DNA of 64,000 nt. Origin: Paenibacillus sp. 598K (GTDB lineage Bacteria; Bacillota; Bacilli; Paenibacillales; Paenibacillaceae). Location of the stretch: assembly GCF_003851045.1 (NCBI RefSeq), contig NZ_BFBX01000099.1, forward strand, positions 1-64,000. The letters are read 5' to 3'. The notes below the pieces were generated by a model that was not told where the DNA came from, searched no databases, and saw only the letters and a list, made by a program, of their open reading frames with translations. The position numbers were made by a program, and so were the translations under genes. Shown one piece after another: positions 42,729 through 51,346 of this stretch. Every line of letters starts with the position of its first letter. Within the stretch, counting starts at the first letter, position 1.

Positions 42729-44234
42729 ATGGAGCAATGGGTTGTCCGTATGGAAGGGATCGAGAAACGCTTCGCCGGCGTGCATGCCTTGAAACAGGGG
42801 CGCTTCGATCTCAAGTCGGGCGAGGTGCATGCGCTTGTCGGAGAGAACGGCGCCGGCAAATCCACACTGATGAAAATATTGACCGGTGTATACCGCATGG
42901 ATGAAGGGAGGATCGTCTACAAAGGCCAGGAAGTCCGCATCGCGGATACGCGAATGGCTCAGAGGCTCGGCATCGCGATGATCCATCAGGAGCTGAATCT
43001 GGCCAAGGACTTAACGGTCGCCCAAAACATTTTTATCGGCAGGGAGCCGCGAAAAGCATTGCCCATGTTCGTAGACGACAAGGAGATGAACAACCGGACC
43101 AAAGCGTTGCTCCGGCAAATGCGCCTCGATATCGCTCCCGCTACCCCGATCGCACAATTGACGGTGGCGAAGCAGCAAATGGTCGAAATTATGAAAGCGA
43201 TCTCGTATGAATCGCAGGTGCTCGTCATGGATGAGCCGACAGCCTCCCTCAGCGACTCCGAGATCGACGAGTTGTTCCGCATGATCGAGCAGTTGAAGAG
43301 CAAGGGCGTCGCAATCGTCTACATCTCCCATCGGATGGGGGAGCTGAAGCGCATCACCGACCGGATTACCGTCATGCGAGACGGCGCTTATATCGATACG
43401 GTGCCGACTGCGGAAGTCGACATGGATCAGATCATCGCTATGATGGTCGGCAGGGAGATCTACCAGCCGAGCCGGCCGGAGCGCAAGCAAGCGGAGCAGG
43501 CGGCGCCTGTGCTGCAGGTGAACGGCTTGACGCGCAAGGGCAAGCTGCACGATATCAGCTTCAGCCTGCGCAAAGGCGAGATCCTCGGGGTGGCCGGACT
43601 GGTAGGCGCAGGCCGCACGGAGCTGGCGCGGGCGATCTTCGGCGCCGATCGGATCGATGCAGGCGAGATCTTGGTGAATGGGCGCAAGCTGCAGACTACG
43701 AGCCCGCATCAGGCAGTCAAGGGCGGGATCGGCTATTTGTCGGAGGACCGCAAGCATTTTGGCTGTCTGCTGGAAATGGATGTCAAGACGAACCTGGCGC
43801 TTGCGAGCATGAGCAGCTTCGCCCGCGCCTTGTTTATGAATGACAAGCGGATCGCCGAAGCGGCTGAACAGAGGGTAGAAGAGTTGAAGGTCAAGACGCC
43901 AGGCATCGGACAGCAGGTGAAGTATCTGTCGGGAGGCAATCAGCAGAAGGTGATTATCGGCAAATGGCTGACCCGGGATTGCGAGATCCTGATCTTCGAT
44001 GAGCCGACGCGCGGCATCGATGTCGGCGCCAAAAGCGAAATCTACCGGCTGCTCGAGCGTCTGGCTGCGGAGGGCAAATCGATCATTATGATCAGCTCGG
44101 AGCTGCCGGAGGTGTTGCGCCTCAGTCACCGAATTCTGGTCATGTGCGAGGGCCGAATTACAGGCGAGCTGATGAATGATGAGCATGCGTCTCAGGAAAG
44201 GATTATGAACTATGCTACAAAACGAATTGTATAA
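42729..44234 (+). CDS. Sugar ABC transporter ATPase (RbsA/XylG/MglA type)
   Basis: The 501-aa protein is a duplicated ATPase. The first half has Walker A GENGAGKST, Walker B VLVMDEPTASLS and the H-loop VYISHRMGELK. The second half has a degenerate P-loop (GLVGAGRTELARAIFG), the signature LSGGNQQKV and ILIFDEPTRGIDVGA. This double form is specific to CUT2 importers for pentoses, ribose and galactose. AGGGGGTG lies before the ATG. It is the first gene of the importer, 124 bp after the co-sensor. Confidence 0.95.
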   Translation: MEQWVVRMEGIEKRFAGVHALKQGRFDLKSGEVHALVGENGAGKSTLMKILTGVYRMDEGRIVYKGQEVRIADTRMAQRLGIAMIHQELNLAKDLTVAQNIFIGREPRKALPMFVDDKEMNNRTKALLRQMRLDIAPATPIAQLTVAKQQMVEIMKAISYESQVLVMDEPTASLSDSEIDELFRMIEQLKSKGVAIVYISHRMGELKRITDRITVMRDGAYIDTVPTAEVDMDQIIAMMVGREIYQPSRPERKQAEQAAPVLQVNGLTRKGKLHDISFSLRKGEILGVAGLVGAGRTELARAIFGADRIDAGEILVNGRKLQTTSPHQAVKGGIGYLSEDRKHFGCLLEMDVKTNLALASMSSFARALFMNDKRIAEAAEQRVEELKVKTPGIGQQVKYLSGGNQQKVIIGKWLTRDCEILIFDEPTRGIDVGAKSEIYRLLERLAAEGKSIIMISSELPEVLRLSHRILVMCEGRITGELMNDEHASQERIMNYATKRIV

Positions 44235-44261
44235 AGGCGGGCACAAGGAGGCAGGAGGCCT

Positions 44262-45257
44262 ATGAGGGATACGGCGATTGCGCCCGCTAACTCAAAGTTT
44301 GTGTTCAAATCGGGCTTGCAGCAGCTTTTGGCTTTTGGCAGTTTGATTTTGTTGGTTGCCTTCTTCTCCATTGCCTCAAGCAATTTCTTTCATTTTTCGA
44401 ACCTGGTGGGCATCTTGCTCTCCACGGCAGTCATTGGCGTGCTGGCGCTTGGCTCGACCTTTGTGATCGTCTCTGGCGGGATCGACCTGTCGGTCGGCAC
44501 CGTCATGACGTTAAGCTCTGTGATGACGGGCGTATTCATCACGATGTGGGGATTGCCGATTGGGGTCGGAATTGTCGGCGGTTTGCTGACTGGATGTGTA
44601 TGCGGTTTCATCTCTGGAATGGCGATCGCTCGGCTGGGCGTCCCTCCCTTCATCGCGACCTTGGCGATGATGATGATCGCCAAAGGGCTGGCGCTCGTCA
44701 TCTCGGGCACGAGGCCGATTTATTTTACGAACACGCCCGATTTTATGAGGATCTCCCAAGGCTCGCTGCTCGGCACGCTCATTCCCGGCTTTAACATTCC
44801 TAATGCGGTGCTGATCTTCTTCCTGGCTGCAATCGTCGGCAGTATCATCCTGTCTCGCACGATTATCGGCCGTTACAACTTTGCGATCGGCAGCAATGAG
44901 GAAGCGACGCGCCTGTCGGGAGTAAATGTGAAGAACTGGAAGGTGGCTATCTATACCATGACCGGTTTATTCACAGGCATTGCCGGCATATTGATGGCCT
45001 CCCGATTGAATTCGGCGCAGCCGTCGCTTGGTATGGGTTATGAGCTGGAAGCGATCGCGGCAGTCGTCATCGGCGGCACTTCGCTGAGCGGTGGCAAAGG
45101 GACGATCGTCGGCACCGTCATCGGGGCTCTGATCATGAGCGTGCTGACCAATGGACTGCGCATCTTGTCGGTGCCTCAGGAATGGCAGACGGTAGTCGTC
45201 GGCCTGGTCATCTTGCTTGCTGTATACGGGGATATTTTGCGTCGGCGGAAGGCTTGA
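44262..45257 (+). CDS. Sugar ABC transporter permease (RbsC/XylH type)
   Basis: The 331-aa protein has eight to ten hydrophobic helices and CUT2 permease motifs (FVIVSGGIDLSVGTVM, GSNEEATRLSGVNVKNWK, AVVIGGTSLSGGKGTIVGTVIGA split over several segments). It forms the membrane channel for the ATPase upstream. AGGAGGCAGGAGG precedes the ATG. Substrate is probably a pentose or hexose. Confidence 0.95.
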   Translation: MRDTAIAPANSKFVFKSGLQQLLAFGSLILLVAFFSIASSNFFHFSNLVGILLSTAVIGVLALGSTFVIVSGGIDLSVGTVMTLSSVMTGVFITMWGLPIGVGIVGGLLTGCVCGFISGMAIARLGVPPFIATLAMMMIAKGLALVISGTRPIYFTNTPDFMRISQGSLLGTLIPGFNIPNAVLIFFLAAIVGSIILSRTIIGRYNFAIGSNEEATRLSGVNVKNWKVAIYTMTGLFTGIAGILMASRLNSAQPSLGMGYELEAIAAVVIGGTSLSGGKGTIVGTVIGALIMSVLTNGLRILSVPQEWQTVVVGLVILLAVYGDILRRRKA

Positions 45258-45309
45258 CCTTCATCCTTGACCTTATGTAGTGATCATCCATAGAAGAGGG
45301 GAACCCACC

Positions 45310-46332
45310 ATGAACAAAAGAATGCTCTTGACGATCCTTGCGCTCGTCATGGTGCTCGCGGCCTGCAGCACAAACAGCGGCGGCAGCAATAACGGCAATA
45401 AGCCAGCAACAACGCCTCCGGCGACATCGTCAGGCGATAGCGGTACGGCTAAGCCGACCGAAAAAATCTATGTGCCGCTCATCTCCAAAGGGTTCCAGCA
45501 TCAGTTCTGGCAAGCGGTCAAGATGGGAGCGGAGCGGGCGGCAACAGAATATGGCGTCGAGATCACGTTCGAGGGTCCAGAGACGGAGTCGCAGGTCGAC
45601 AAGCAGCTGGAGATGCTGCAGGTGGCCCTCGACAAAAAGCCTAGCGCGATCGGACTCGCTGCGCTGGACAGTCAGGCGTCGATCCCGCTGCTGCAGCGGG
45701 CGCAGGATGCGGGCATCCCGATCATCGCCTTCGACTCTGGCGTCGACAGCGACATCCCGATCAGCCTCGTGACGACAGACAATGTCGCGGCTGCGGGCAG
45801 CGCAGCCGACAAGATGGCCGAGTTGATCGGCGGCGAAGGCGAAGTGGCGATCATCGTCCATGATCAGACCAGCCGCACCGGGATCGACCGGCGCGACGGA
45901 TTCGTCCAACGGATCGAGGAGGCTCACCCGAATATCAAGATCGTCGATATCCAGTATGGCGGCGGCGACCACTTGAAGTCTACCGACCTGGCCAAGGCGA
46001 TCATCCAGGCTTACCCGAATCTGAAGGGCTTCTTCGGCGCCAACGAAGGCTCGGCCATCGGCATCCTGAATGCGGTGACCGAACTCAAAGCCGAGGGCGA
46101 CATTACGATCATCGGCTATGACTCCGGGCAAGCGCAGCTCGATGCGATCCGCAGCGGACTGATGGCAGGAGCGATCTCGCAAAATCCGGTCGGCATCGGC
46201 TACGAGACCGTCAAGGCAGCCGTAGCGGCAGCCAGAGGCGAAAGCGTGCCGGAGCATATCGACAGCGGTTACGTCTGGTACGACCAGTCCAATATGGACG
46301 AAGAAGATATCAAAGCTGTCCTGTACGAGTAA
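45310..46332 (+). CDS. Sugar-binding lipoprotein of the RbsABC-type importer
   Basis: The 340-aa protein has a lipoprotein signal (VLAACS lipobox), a short Ser/Gly/Asn/Thr linker and a ribose/xylose-type binding fold (KGFQHQFWQAVKMGAERAA, GLAALDSQASIPLLQRAQDAGIPIIAFDSGV, GFFGANEGSAIGI, ITIIGYDSG). It supplies the importer with substrate and is a paralogue of the anchored co-sensor at 41625. The ATG at 45310 is chosen because AGAGGGG lies 8 nt upstream and the signal peptide then starts normally. Confidence 0.95.
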   Translation: MNKRMLLTILALVMVLAACSTNSGGSNNGNKPATTPPATSSGDSGTAKPTEKIYVPLISKGFQHQFWQAVKMGAERAATEYGVEITFEGPETESQVDKQLEMLQVALDKKPSAIGLAALDSQASIPLLQRAQDAGIPIIAFDSGVDSDIPISLVTTDNVAAAGSAADKMAELIGGEGEVAIIVHDQTSRTGIDRRDGFVQRIEEAHPNIKIVDIQYGGGDHLKSTDLAKAIIQAYPNLKGFFGANEGSAIGILNAVTELKAEGDITIIGYDSGQAQLDAIRSGLMAGAISQNPVGIGYETVKAAVAAARGESVPEHIDSGYVWYDQSNMDEEDIKAVLYE

Positions 46333-46380
46333 AGAAGCCCAAATTATGCTGCCAGCGTCCGCAGCGGAATGGAGATCGGC

Positions 46381-49300
46381 ATGAGGAGAAAAGTATTATC
46401 GATCCTGACGAGCTGTGCAATCGTAGCGACGGCGTTCCCGGCAATGCCTGGCCCTGTGGCGGTGCAGACCGCCGAGGCCGCAATCAACGAGGAGTCTGGA
46501 GGCTCGTCAAGCTGGAAATACGGCCTTGGCGACGCCCTAGGCTTCAACGAAAACACCTATAAGTCGATTAGCCGAAGCGCGCCTAACAACAATTGGCGAG
46601 ACGGCTCAGTCACGGCCAACGGCGAGATCGGCTTCATCGAGAGCGCCGACCCGGATGAGGATGTCTTCATCTTCAACAACACCAAAATCGTCACCGATAA
46701 CGGCAACTTCTATGAAACGCCCAAACTATACCCGATCCTGGACGCGCAGCGGAAAGGCGCGGTGCTCAGAAGCGGCAATAACGACTTTCCGTGGACGTCC
46801 TATGTCAATGAATATTCCCAAGCGGAATATGGAGCCAACTGGGGCACGACCTGGCCTCGCGACTATCAGCCGGCCTCCCAGTTCCGGATCAAAAACAACA
46901 GCTTTACGGAAGCGAACAAAACCAGCTACAACCGCTATACGAATTACGAGACCGGGGAAGTTGGCGTCCAGTGGAAGGATGCGCAAGGCAATGAGTGGAA
47001 CCGGCTTTCCTTTGCTTCCCGCAGCGACGAGGTGATCGTCACGTACATCGAGGCTCCGCAAGGGATGGAGCTAGACTTGACGATGACCATCGACCACATC
47101 TTCCAGATGCAAAACGGGGGCGAGACGGAGTATCACGATACCGATTACGTCGTGACGCAGGATCAAGGGAAGATCATTGCGATGGGGATGGTCGGCAAAT
47201 CCCCGAACCTCAATCGCAAAGGCACCAAAAATGTGGAGAAACGACTGTTTGCCGAGGGCGGCTGGGGTACCGCTACCCGCATCCTGACCGATGGCAACAT
47301 CGACTATGAGGATAAAAAACGCACCTTCACCCCGGGATCGAATGGAAGGGTCAATAACTTTGTGACCGGTAGCGCTCCCGTGGTGGCGAACGACCCGACG
47401 GTGACCGTCACCGGCACGAACACCCTCATGCTGGTCACCAAGGTAGATCGGATCGATACGGGGACGCAAAACGTAAAGGATGTAAAGGAAAAGCTGTACG
47501 ACAAGCTGCTGACCGACATCGAGCGCGTCCTGGACAAATACAGCATCGACCGCAAAGCAGCTAAAATAACCGAGTATGAGGAGCTGTTGAAGCCGCATGT
47601 GGCGATCCACGGCGGAATGTTCAACAATGTGCGAATCGAGTTGGCCGAGACGGAGGAGGAGAAGGCCGACCGCAAGCTTACGAATACGGAGTTGATCGCC
47701 AAGCAGAACAGCAATAAAGCGATCATTAACAAGGCCTTCCTGGAGCGCGTGTACAATAACGCTCGCTTCGGCTTGATCGCAGCCAGCGGCTATCATTCGT
47801 CGCGCTTGGGCGCGATCTGGACTGGCACCTGGAAGCCGCAATGGTCAGGCGACTTTACGTTGAATGCGAACAACAACCTGCAGGTGTCCGGCATGAACGT
47901 CGGCAATATGGAGGGCGCGAGCCATGGATACATCAACTTCATCGTACGGATGGTGGCCGACTGGGAGGACGACGCCCACAATCTGTACGGCATGGTCGAT
48001 GCGATCAAGGCGCCGCCGCGTGTGGACGGCACCGGGGAGTCGGGCAGCTATCACTTCCTGAACGGCTATCCGCACACGTATGTCAACGGCATCACCGACT
48101 GGCTCATCCTGCCGATCTTCGAGTTCTGGCAGAGCTATGGCAATCGCCAAATTCCTGTCGGCAAGGACATCGACTTCAAGAAGGCGAGTCGCTCCACCGG
48201 CAAGACGATCGCTCATGTGCTGGACCTGAGCGCAGCCGATGTGGCGCGAATCGAAGAGTCTGGCTTTATGGACCTCGAAAACGACATTCTTTACCCGCTT
48301 GTCAAAAAAACGATGAACTTCTGGCTGCAATTTGTAGATGAGCGTTTTTACACCGACGGCAACGGCAATCATCACCTCGATGACGGTACGACACTATCCG
48401 AGGCGGTGGCCAAAGGCGACACGGGCGCGCAATATTTGTACACCCCGACGTATTCGCCGGAGAACACGCCTGCCGGACAAAGCGGCAATTCCATCTACGC
48501 CCTGGCCTATAACTCGACGATGGATATCTCAGCGACGCGGAATACACTGTCGATGGGCAGAACGTTGCTGGAGCGCATGAACATCCCCAACAAAGAGGAG
48601 GTTCTGGCGGAATGGGCCGCGTTCGAGAAATATATCCCGGCCTACGTGTATCAAGAGGGAACGGGCGAACTGAAGGAATGGGCCGACAAGCGGCTGCGCG
48701 AGCAACATGCGCACCGGCATGAAAGCCACGCCTATGCGGCTTGGCCCGGTCAAGAATCGCGCAACAATCCGGCGCTGGCCGAAGGCATCGCGCTGGCTAT
48801 GGACTACAGATCGGCGGCGTACAACGGCTCGGAGGCTGCGGAGTCGCACGGCGCGATGCACAAAGCCTTGGTGGAGGCGAGGCTGAAGCGGCCGGCGGGC
48901 TTTGAGCATGCGGTGAAATATTTGATGACCTCAAGATATCATTACTCCTCGCTGATGACGTCACATAACAGCAATCTGACCTCCAGCTATGTGACGGATA
49001 TGGCGTTTGGGATGATGGGCGCGGTCAACGAGTCGTTGCTCTACTCGAACTTCGGTGAGATCGAGATCGTGCCGACGCTGCTGCCGGGCTTCAACGAGGG
49101 AAGTGTTAGCGGTCTGCGGGCAAAAAACAACACGCTAGTCGACACGATCGAGTGGAATCTGCACGGCAGAACCGCAAGCGTGACGATGACGACGGATGAG
49201 GAAACGAATGTCATCCGGCTGATGAACGGGCTGGCCTGGAAGCGAGCAACGATCAACGGCGTCGAGCAGAAGGTCGAGACCGATGAGATGGGTCGCAAAT

Positions 49301-50940
49301 ACATTGAGGTGACGCTCGTCAAAGGCGTGCCTGTAACGGTCGTGTTCGAGCTGCAGGAGGTGGACATCGAGATCTCGACGGAAGCTGAGCTTCACAAAGG
49401 CTTGATGGCGGGGACTTCGATCGCCTTTAACGCGACTGTCGATCCTCAGGCTGCCATCCAATGGTATGCGGAGGATGCGACTACCGGCCAACCAATCGAA
49501 GGCGTGACGATCTCGGCCTCTGGCGAGCTGACCGCAGCCAAACGAGGCGCGGACGCCATCGTGGGCAAGACGGTGAAGGTGTACGCGATGACGACGGACG
49601 GTCTCTACAAGTCTAATGAACTGACGGTTAAAATTATTGCCAATCCTGCCCGCGAGCTCGTCATCGACATGCTGGAGCTGGATTACGGCTTTGGCAACTA
49701 TGTCCTGAGCGCTGACAAGTTGAATTATGTCGGCAACGGCGTCGGGCAACGCGCCGCCTGGAAGTATGGCAAGATTGACTTCAAGGGTATGGAATCGATC
49801 AGCTTCACGCGGGTATTCCCAGGCGAGGCCAAAATCAGTCTCTATGCCGATCTGCAAGAGGCGGATGACAAAGCCTACTATAACAACTACCAGACAGGCC
49901 AGGGCAATGGTCAGGCCAACAAACGCTACCAGCTCTCCGGTCTGACGATCGACGAGGATAAGCTGATCGCCAGCGGTCTGGTCGATACGAATGTAATGGA
50001 GTATACCCTGCCGCTGAACAAGTCGCTGAAGGGCGTGCATGACCTGTATGTAGTCGTGGAGGTGGCGAGCGGAACGTGGGGCGGCGACTACCGTTACATG
50101 ATGCTCAATTACGCGCCGGAGCTGGCAGCGACCCTGAGCGGCCCGGATCATGTCTTCACCGGCGAGCTGTTCACGACGACGTACGCCTTGAACCATGGCA
50201 AGGATGACGTGTACGCGCAAGATATGACGATCGCCTACGATCCAGAGGTAGTCGAGTTCGTCCGGGCGGACTCGGCGCGCGCAGGCTTCGATATCGTAGG
50301 GGAGCAGACGGGCGACGGGAACGTCAGGCTGCTCGTCGCCCAACTGGGGCAGGCTGGCGATTCATACGGCGAGCTGTTGACGCTGCATTGGCGCATCAGG
50401 CCTGGCAAGGCTTCAGCGACCATGTTGACCCTCGCCAATGTCGTGATTGCCAATCAGCGGGGCGAGGAGACTGTCGTGCCGGGAGGCTCGACGAGCATCG
50501 CCATTACAACCGTTGACAAAGCAGACCTGCAATCGCTCATCGAGACGGCGCAGGCCAAGCACGATGCAGCTATCGAGGGCACACAGCCAGGCCAATACCC
50601 TGTCGGCGCCAAAGCGACGCTGCAGGCGGCGATTAACCAGGCAGCAGCGATTGCAGCCGATCCGAGAGCTTCTGAGGTCCAGGTCGAGCAGGCCGTAGCC
50701 GCGCTCAGCTCTGCACTGAGCAGCTTTGAGGCTTCGGTCATCACCTACAGACCTGGAGATCTCAATACAGACGGCAAGTTCACGGTAGGCGACCTCGCTC
50801 TGGCAGCCAAGCATTACGGCAAAACCTATGCCGATCCGGATTGGGATGCCATCAAAGCGGCCGATGTCGTCAAAAACGGCAAAATCGATATCGAGGATCT
50901 GGTGTTTATTGCAAGACTGTTATTGCAAACGGACTTATAA
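46381..50940 (+). CDS. Secreted GH95-like enzyme with cohesin, FIVAR-like and dockerin domains
   Basis: The 1519-aa protein has a signal peptide (to about 33) and a GH95-type catalytic region (about 35-985). Alignable motifs include the FTLNANNN block (N495/N497, matching the paired Asn of GH95), YSPEN (E694, general acid position), HRHESHAYAAWPGQ and YVTDMAFG (D873, matching the Asp of IDGNFG). GH95 enzymes remove alpha-L-fucose or alpha-L-galactose; the latter decorates complex xylans, which fits the locus. Then follow an Ig-like part, a CBM-like beta-sandwich (1088-1250), cohesin (1251-1378), FIVAR-like (1379-1455) and dockerin (1457-1519; loops DLNTDGKFTVGD and DVVKNGKIDIED). Start at 46381 has GGAG 6 nt upstream; 46369 has no clear site. 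It directly follows the importer. Confidence 0.85.
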   Translation: MRRKVLSILTSCAIVATAFPAMPGPVAVQTAEAAINEESGGSSSWKYGLGDALGFNENTYKSISRSAPNNNWRDGSVTANGEIGFIESADPDEDVFIFNNTKIVTDNGNFYETPKLYPILDAQRKGAVLRSGNNDFPWTSYVNEYSQAEYGANWGTTWPRDYQPASQFRIKNNSFTEANKTSYNRYTNYETGEVGVQWKDAQGNEWNRLSFASRSDEVIVTYIEAPQGMELDLTMTIDHIFQMQNGGETEYHDTDYVVTQDQGKIIAMGMVGKSPNLNRKGTKNVEKRLFAEGGWGTATRILTDGNIDYEDKKRTFTPGSNGRVNNFVTGSAPVVANDPTVTVTGTNTLMLVTKVDRIDTGTQNVKDVKEKLYDKLLTDIERVLDKYSIDRKAAKITEYEELLKPHVAIHGGMFNNVRIELAETEEEKADRKLTNTELIAKQNSNKAIINKAFLERVYNNARFGLIAASGYHSSRLGAIWTGTWKPQWSGDFTLNANNNLQVSGMNVGNMEGASHGYINFIVRMVADWEDDAHNLYGMVDAIKAPPRVDGTGESGSYHFLNGYPHTYVNGITDWLILPIFEFWQSYGNRQIPVGKDIDFKKASRSTGKTIAHVLDLSAADVARIEESGFMDLENDILYPLVKKTMNFWLQFVDERFYTDGNGNHHLDDGTTLSEAVAKGDTGAQYLYTPTYSPENTPAGQSGNSIYALAYNSTMDISATRNTLSMGRTLLERMNIPNKEEVLAEWAAFEKYIPAYVYQEGTGELKEWADKRLREQHAHRHESHAYAAWPGQESRNNPALAEGIALAMDYRSAAYNGSEAAESHGAMHKALVEARLKRPAGFEHAVKYLMTSRYHYSSLMTSHNSNLTSSYVTDMAFGMMGAVNESLLYSNFGEIEIVPTLLPGFNEGSVSGLRAKNNTLVDTIEWNLHGRTASVTMTTDEETNVIRLMNGLAWKRATINGVEQKVETDEMGRKYIEVTLVKGVPVTVVFELQEVDIEISTEAELHKGLMAGTSIAFNATVDPQAAIQWYAEDATTGQPIEGVTISASGELTAAKRGADAIVGKTVKVYAMTTDGLYKSNELTVKIIANPARELVIDMLELDYGFGNYVLSADKLNYVGNGVGQRAAWKYGKIDFKGMESISFTRVFPGEAKISLYADLQEADDKAYYNNYQTGQGNGQANKRYQLSGLTIDEDKLIASGLVDTNVMEYTLPLNKSLKGVHDLYVVVEVASGTWGGDYRYMMLNYAPELAATLSGPDHVFTGELFTTTYALNHGKDDVYAQDMTIAYDPEVVEFVRADSARAGFDIVGEQTGDGNVRLLVAQLGQAGDSYGELLTLHWRIRPGKASATMLTLANVVIANQRGEETVVPGGSTSIAITTVDKADLQSLIETAQAKHDAAIEGTQPGQYPVGAKATLQAAINQAAAIAADPRASEVQVEQAVAALSSALSSFEASVITYRPGDLNTDGKFTVGDLALAAKHYGKTYADPDWDAIKAADVVKNGKIDIEDLVFIARLLLQTDL

Positions 50941-50966
50941 TCGATCGCACCCCTAATCGACACAAT

Positions 50967-51003
50967 GGGAGGCACAGTCCTGCGGAAGCGGGACTCTGCC
51001 TCC
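50967..51003. terminator. Terminator after the GH95 gene
   Basis: GGAGGCA-CAGTCC pairs with GGACTC-TGCCTCC around TGCGGAAGCG, a strong stem with one interruption, 27 bp after the GH95 stop. Both strands could use it; on the minus strand it would also end a transcript of the small ORF at 51077-51112. Confidence 0.75.
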
Positions 51004-51076
51004 TTATGGTTCTGTCTGGCTTGCGCGAAGGTAAGTACCAGACGATCATGTCATTATGCATGTTCGCTCACCAGTC

Positions 51077-51112
51077 TTAGTTGTTGTTATTGTTGTTGTT
51101 GTTGTTGTTCAT
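51077..51112 (-). CDS. Mini-ORF encoding Met followed by ten asparagines
   Basis: On the minus strand ATG is followed by ten Asn codons (nine AAC, one AAT) and TAA. A near-perfect Shine-Dalgarno AAAGGAGGTG (51129-51120) has its AGGAGG exactly 9 nt before the ATG, which is stronger than that of most genes here. The upstream 60 bp are very AT-rich, with TATAAT at 51180-51175 as a possible -10; no good -35 is visible. Downstream is the shared terminator, so a transcript of about 200 nt is conceivable. It converges with the GH95 gene and is followed by no minus-strand gene, so it is not an ordinary leader peptide. The (GTT)n repeat alone could be chance, but the ribosome binding site argues against this. 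Confidence 0.45.
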   Translation of the reverse strand: MNNNNNNNNNN

Positions 51113-51346
51113 CGTTGCCCACCTCCTTTCAATCTATAAATTAACATAAAAGTAAATATATAAAAACCTGCTGAATTATAGGTTCGCCTTGTTCCGGCCG
51201 TCGCGATATGCGGACGATTCATAGAGTAGATGCGCTTTAGTCTTTGCGCTTTCTTTTTTGGTGCAGCGAAGGTACAATCTATTAGAACGCGTATTCGCAT
51301 AGTGGAACAAGACATAGTAGTCAAGTTAGGAGATGTCTATACAACG

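Noticed and set aside
43011-44246. 411-codon open frame opposite the RbsA-type ATPase
   Set aside because: The plus strand encodes an unmistakable ABC ATPase with Walker and signature motifs; the opposite frame matches nothing.
51080-51109. (GTT)n run considered as a simple microsatellite or a CRISPR-like repeat
   Set aside because: It has no spacers, so it is not CRISPR. It is kept as a mini-ORF because it comes with start, stop and a strong ribosome binding site.
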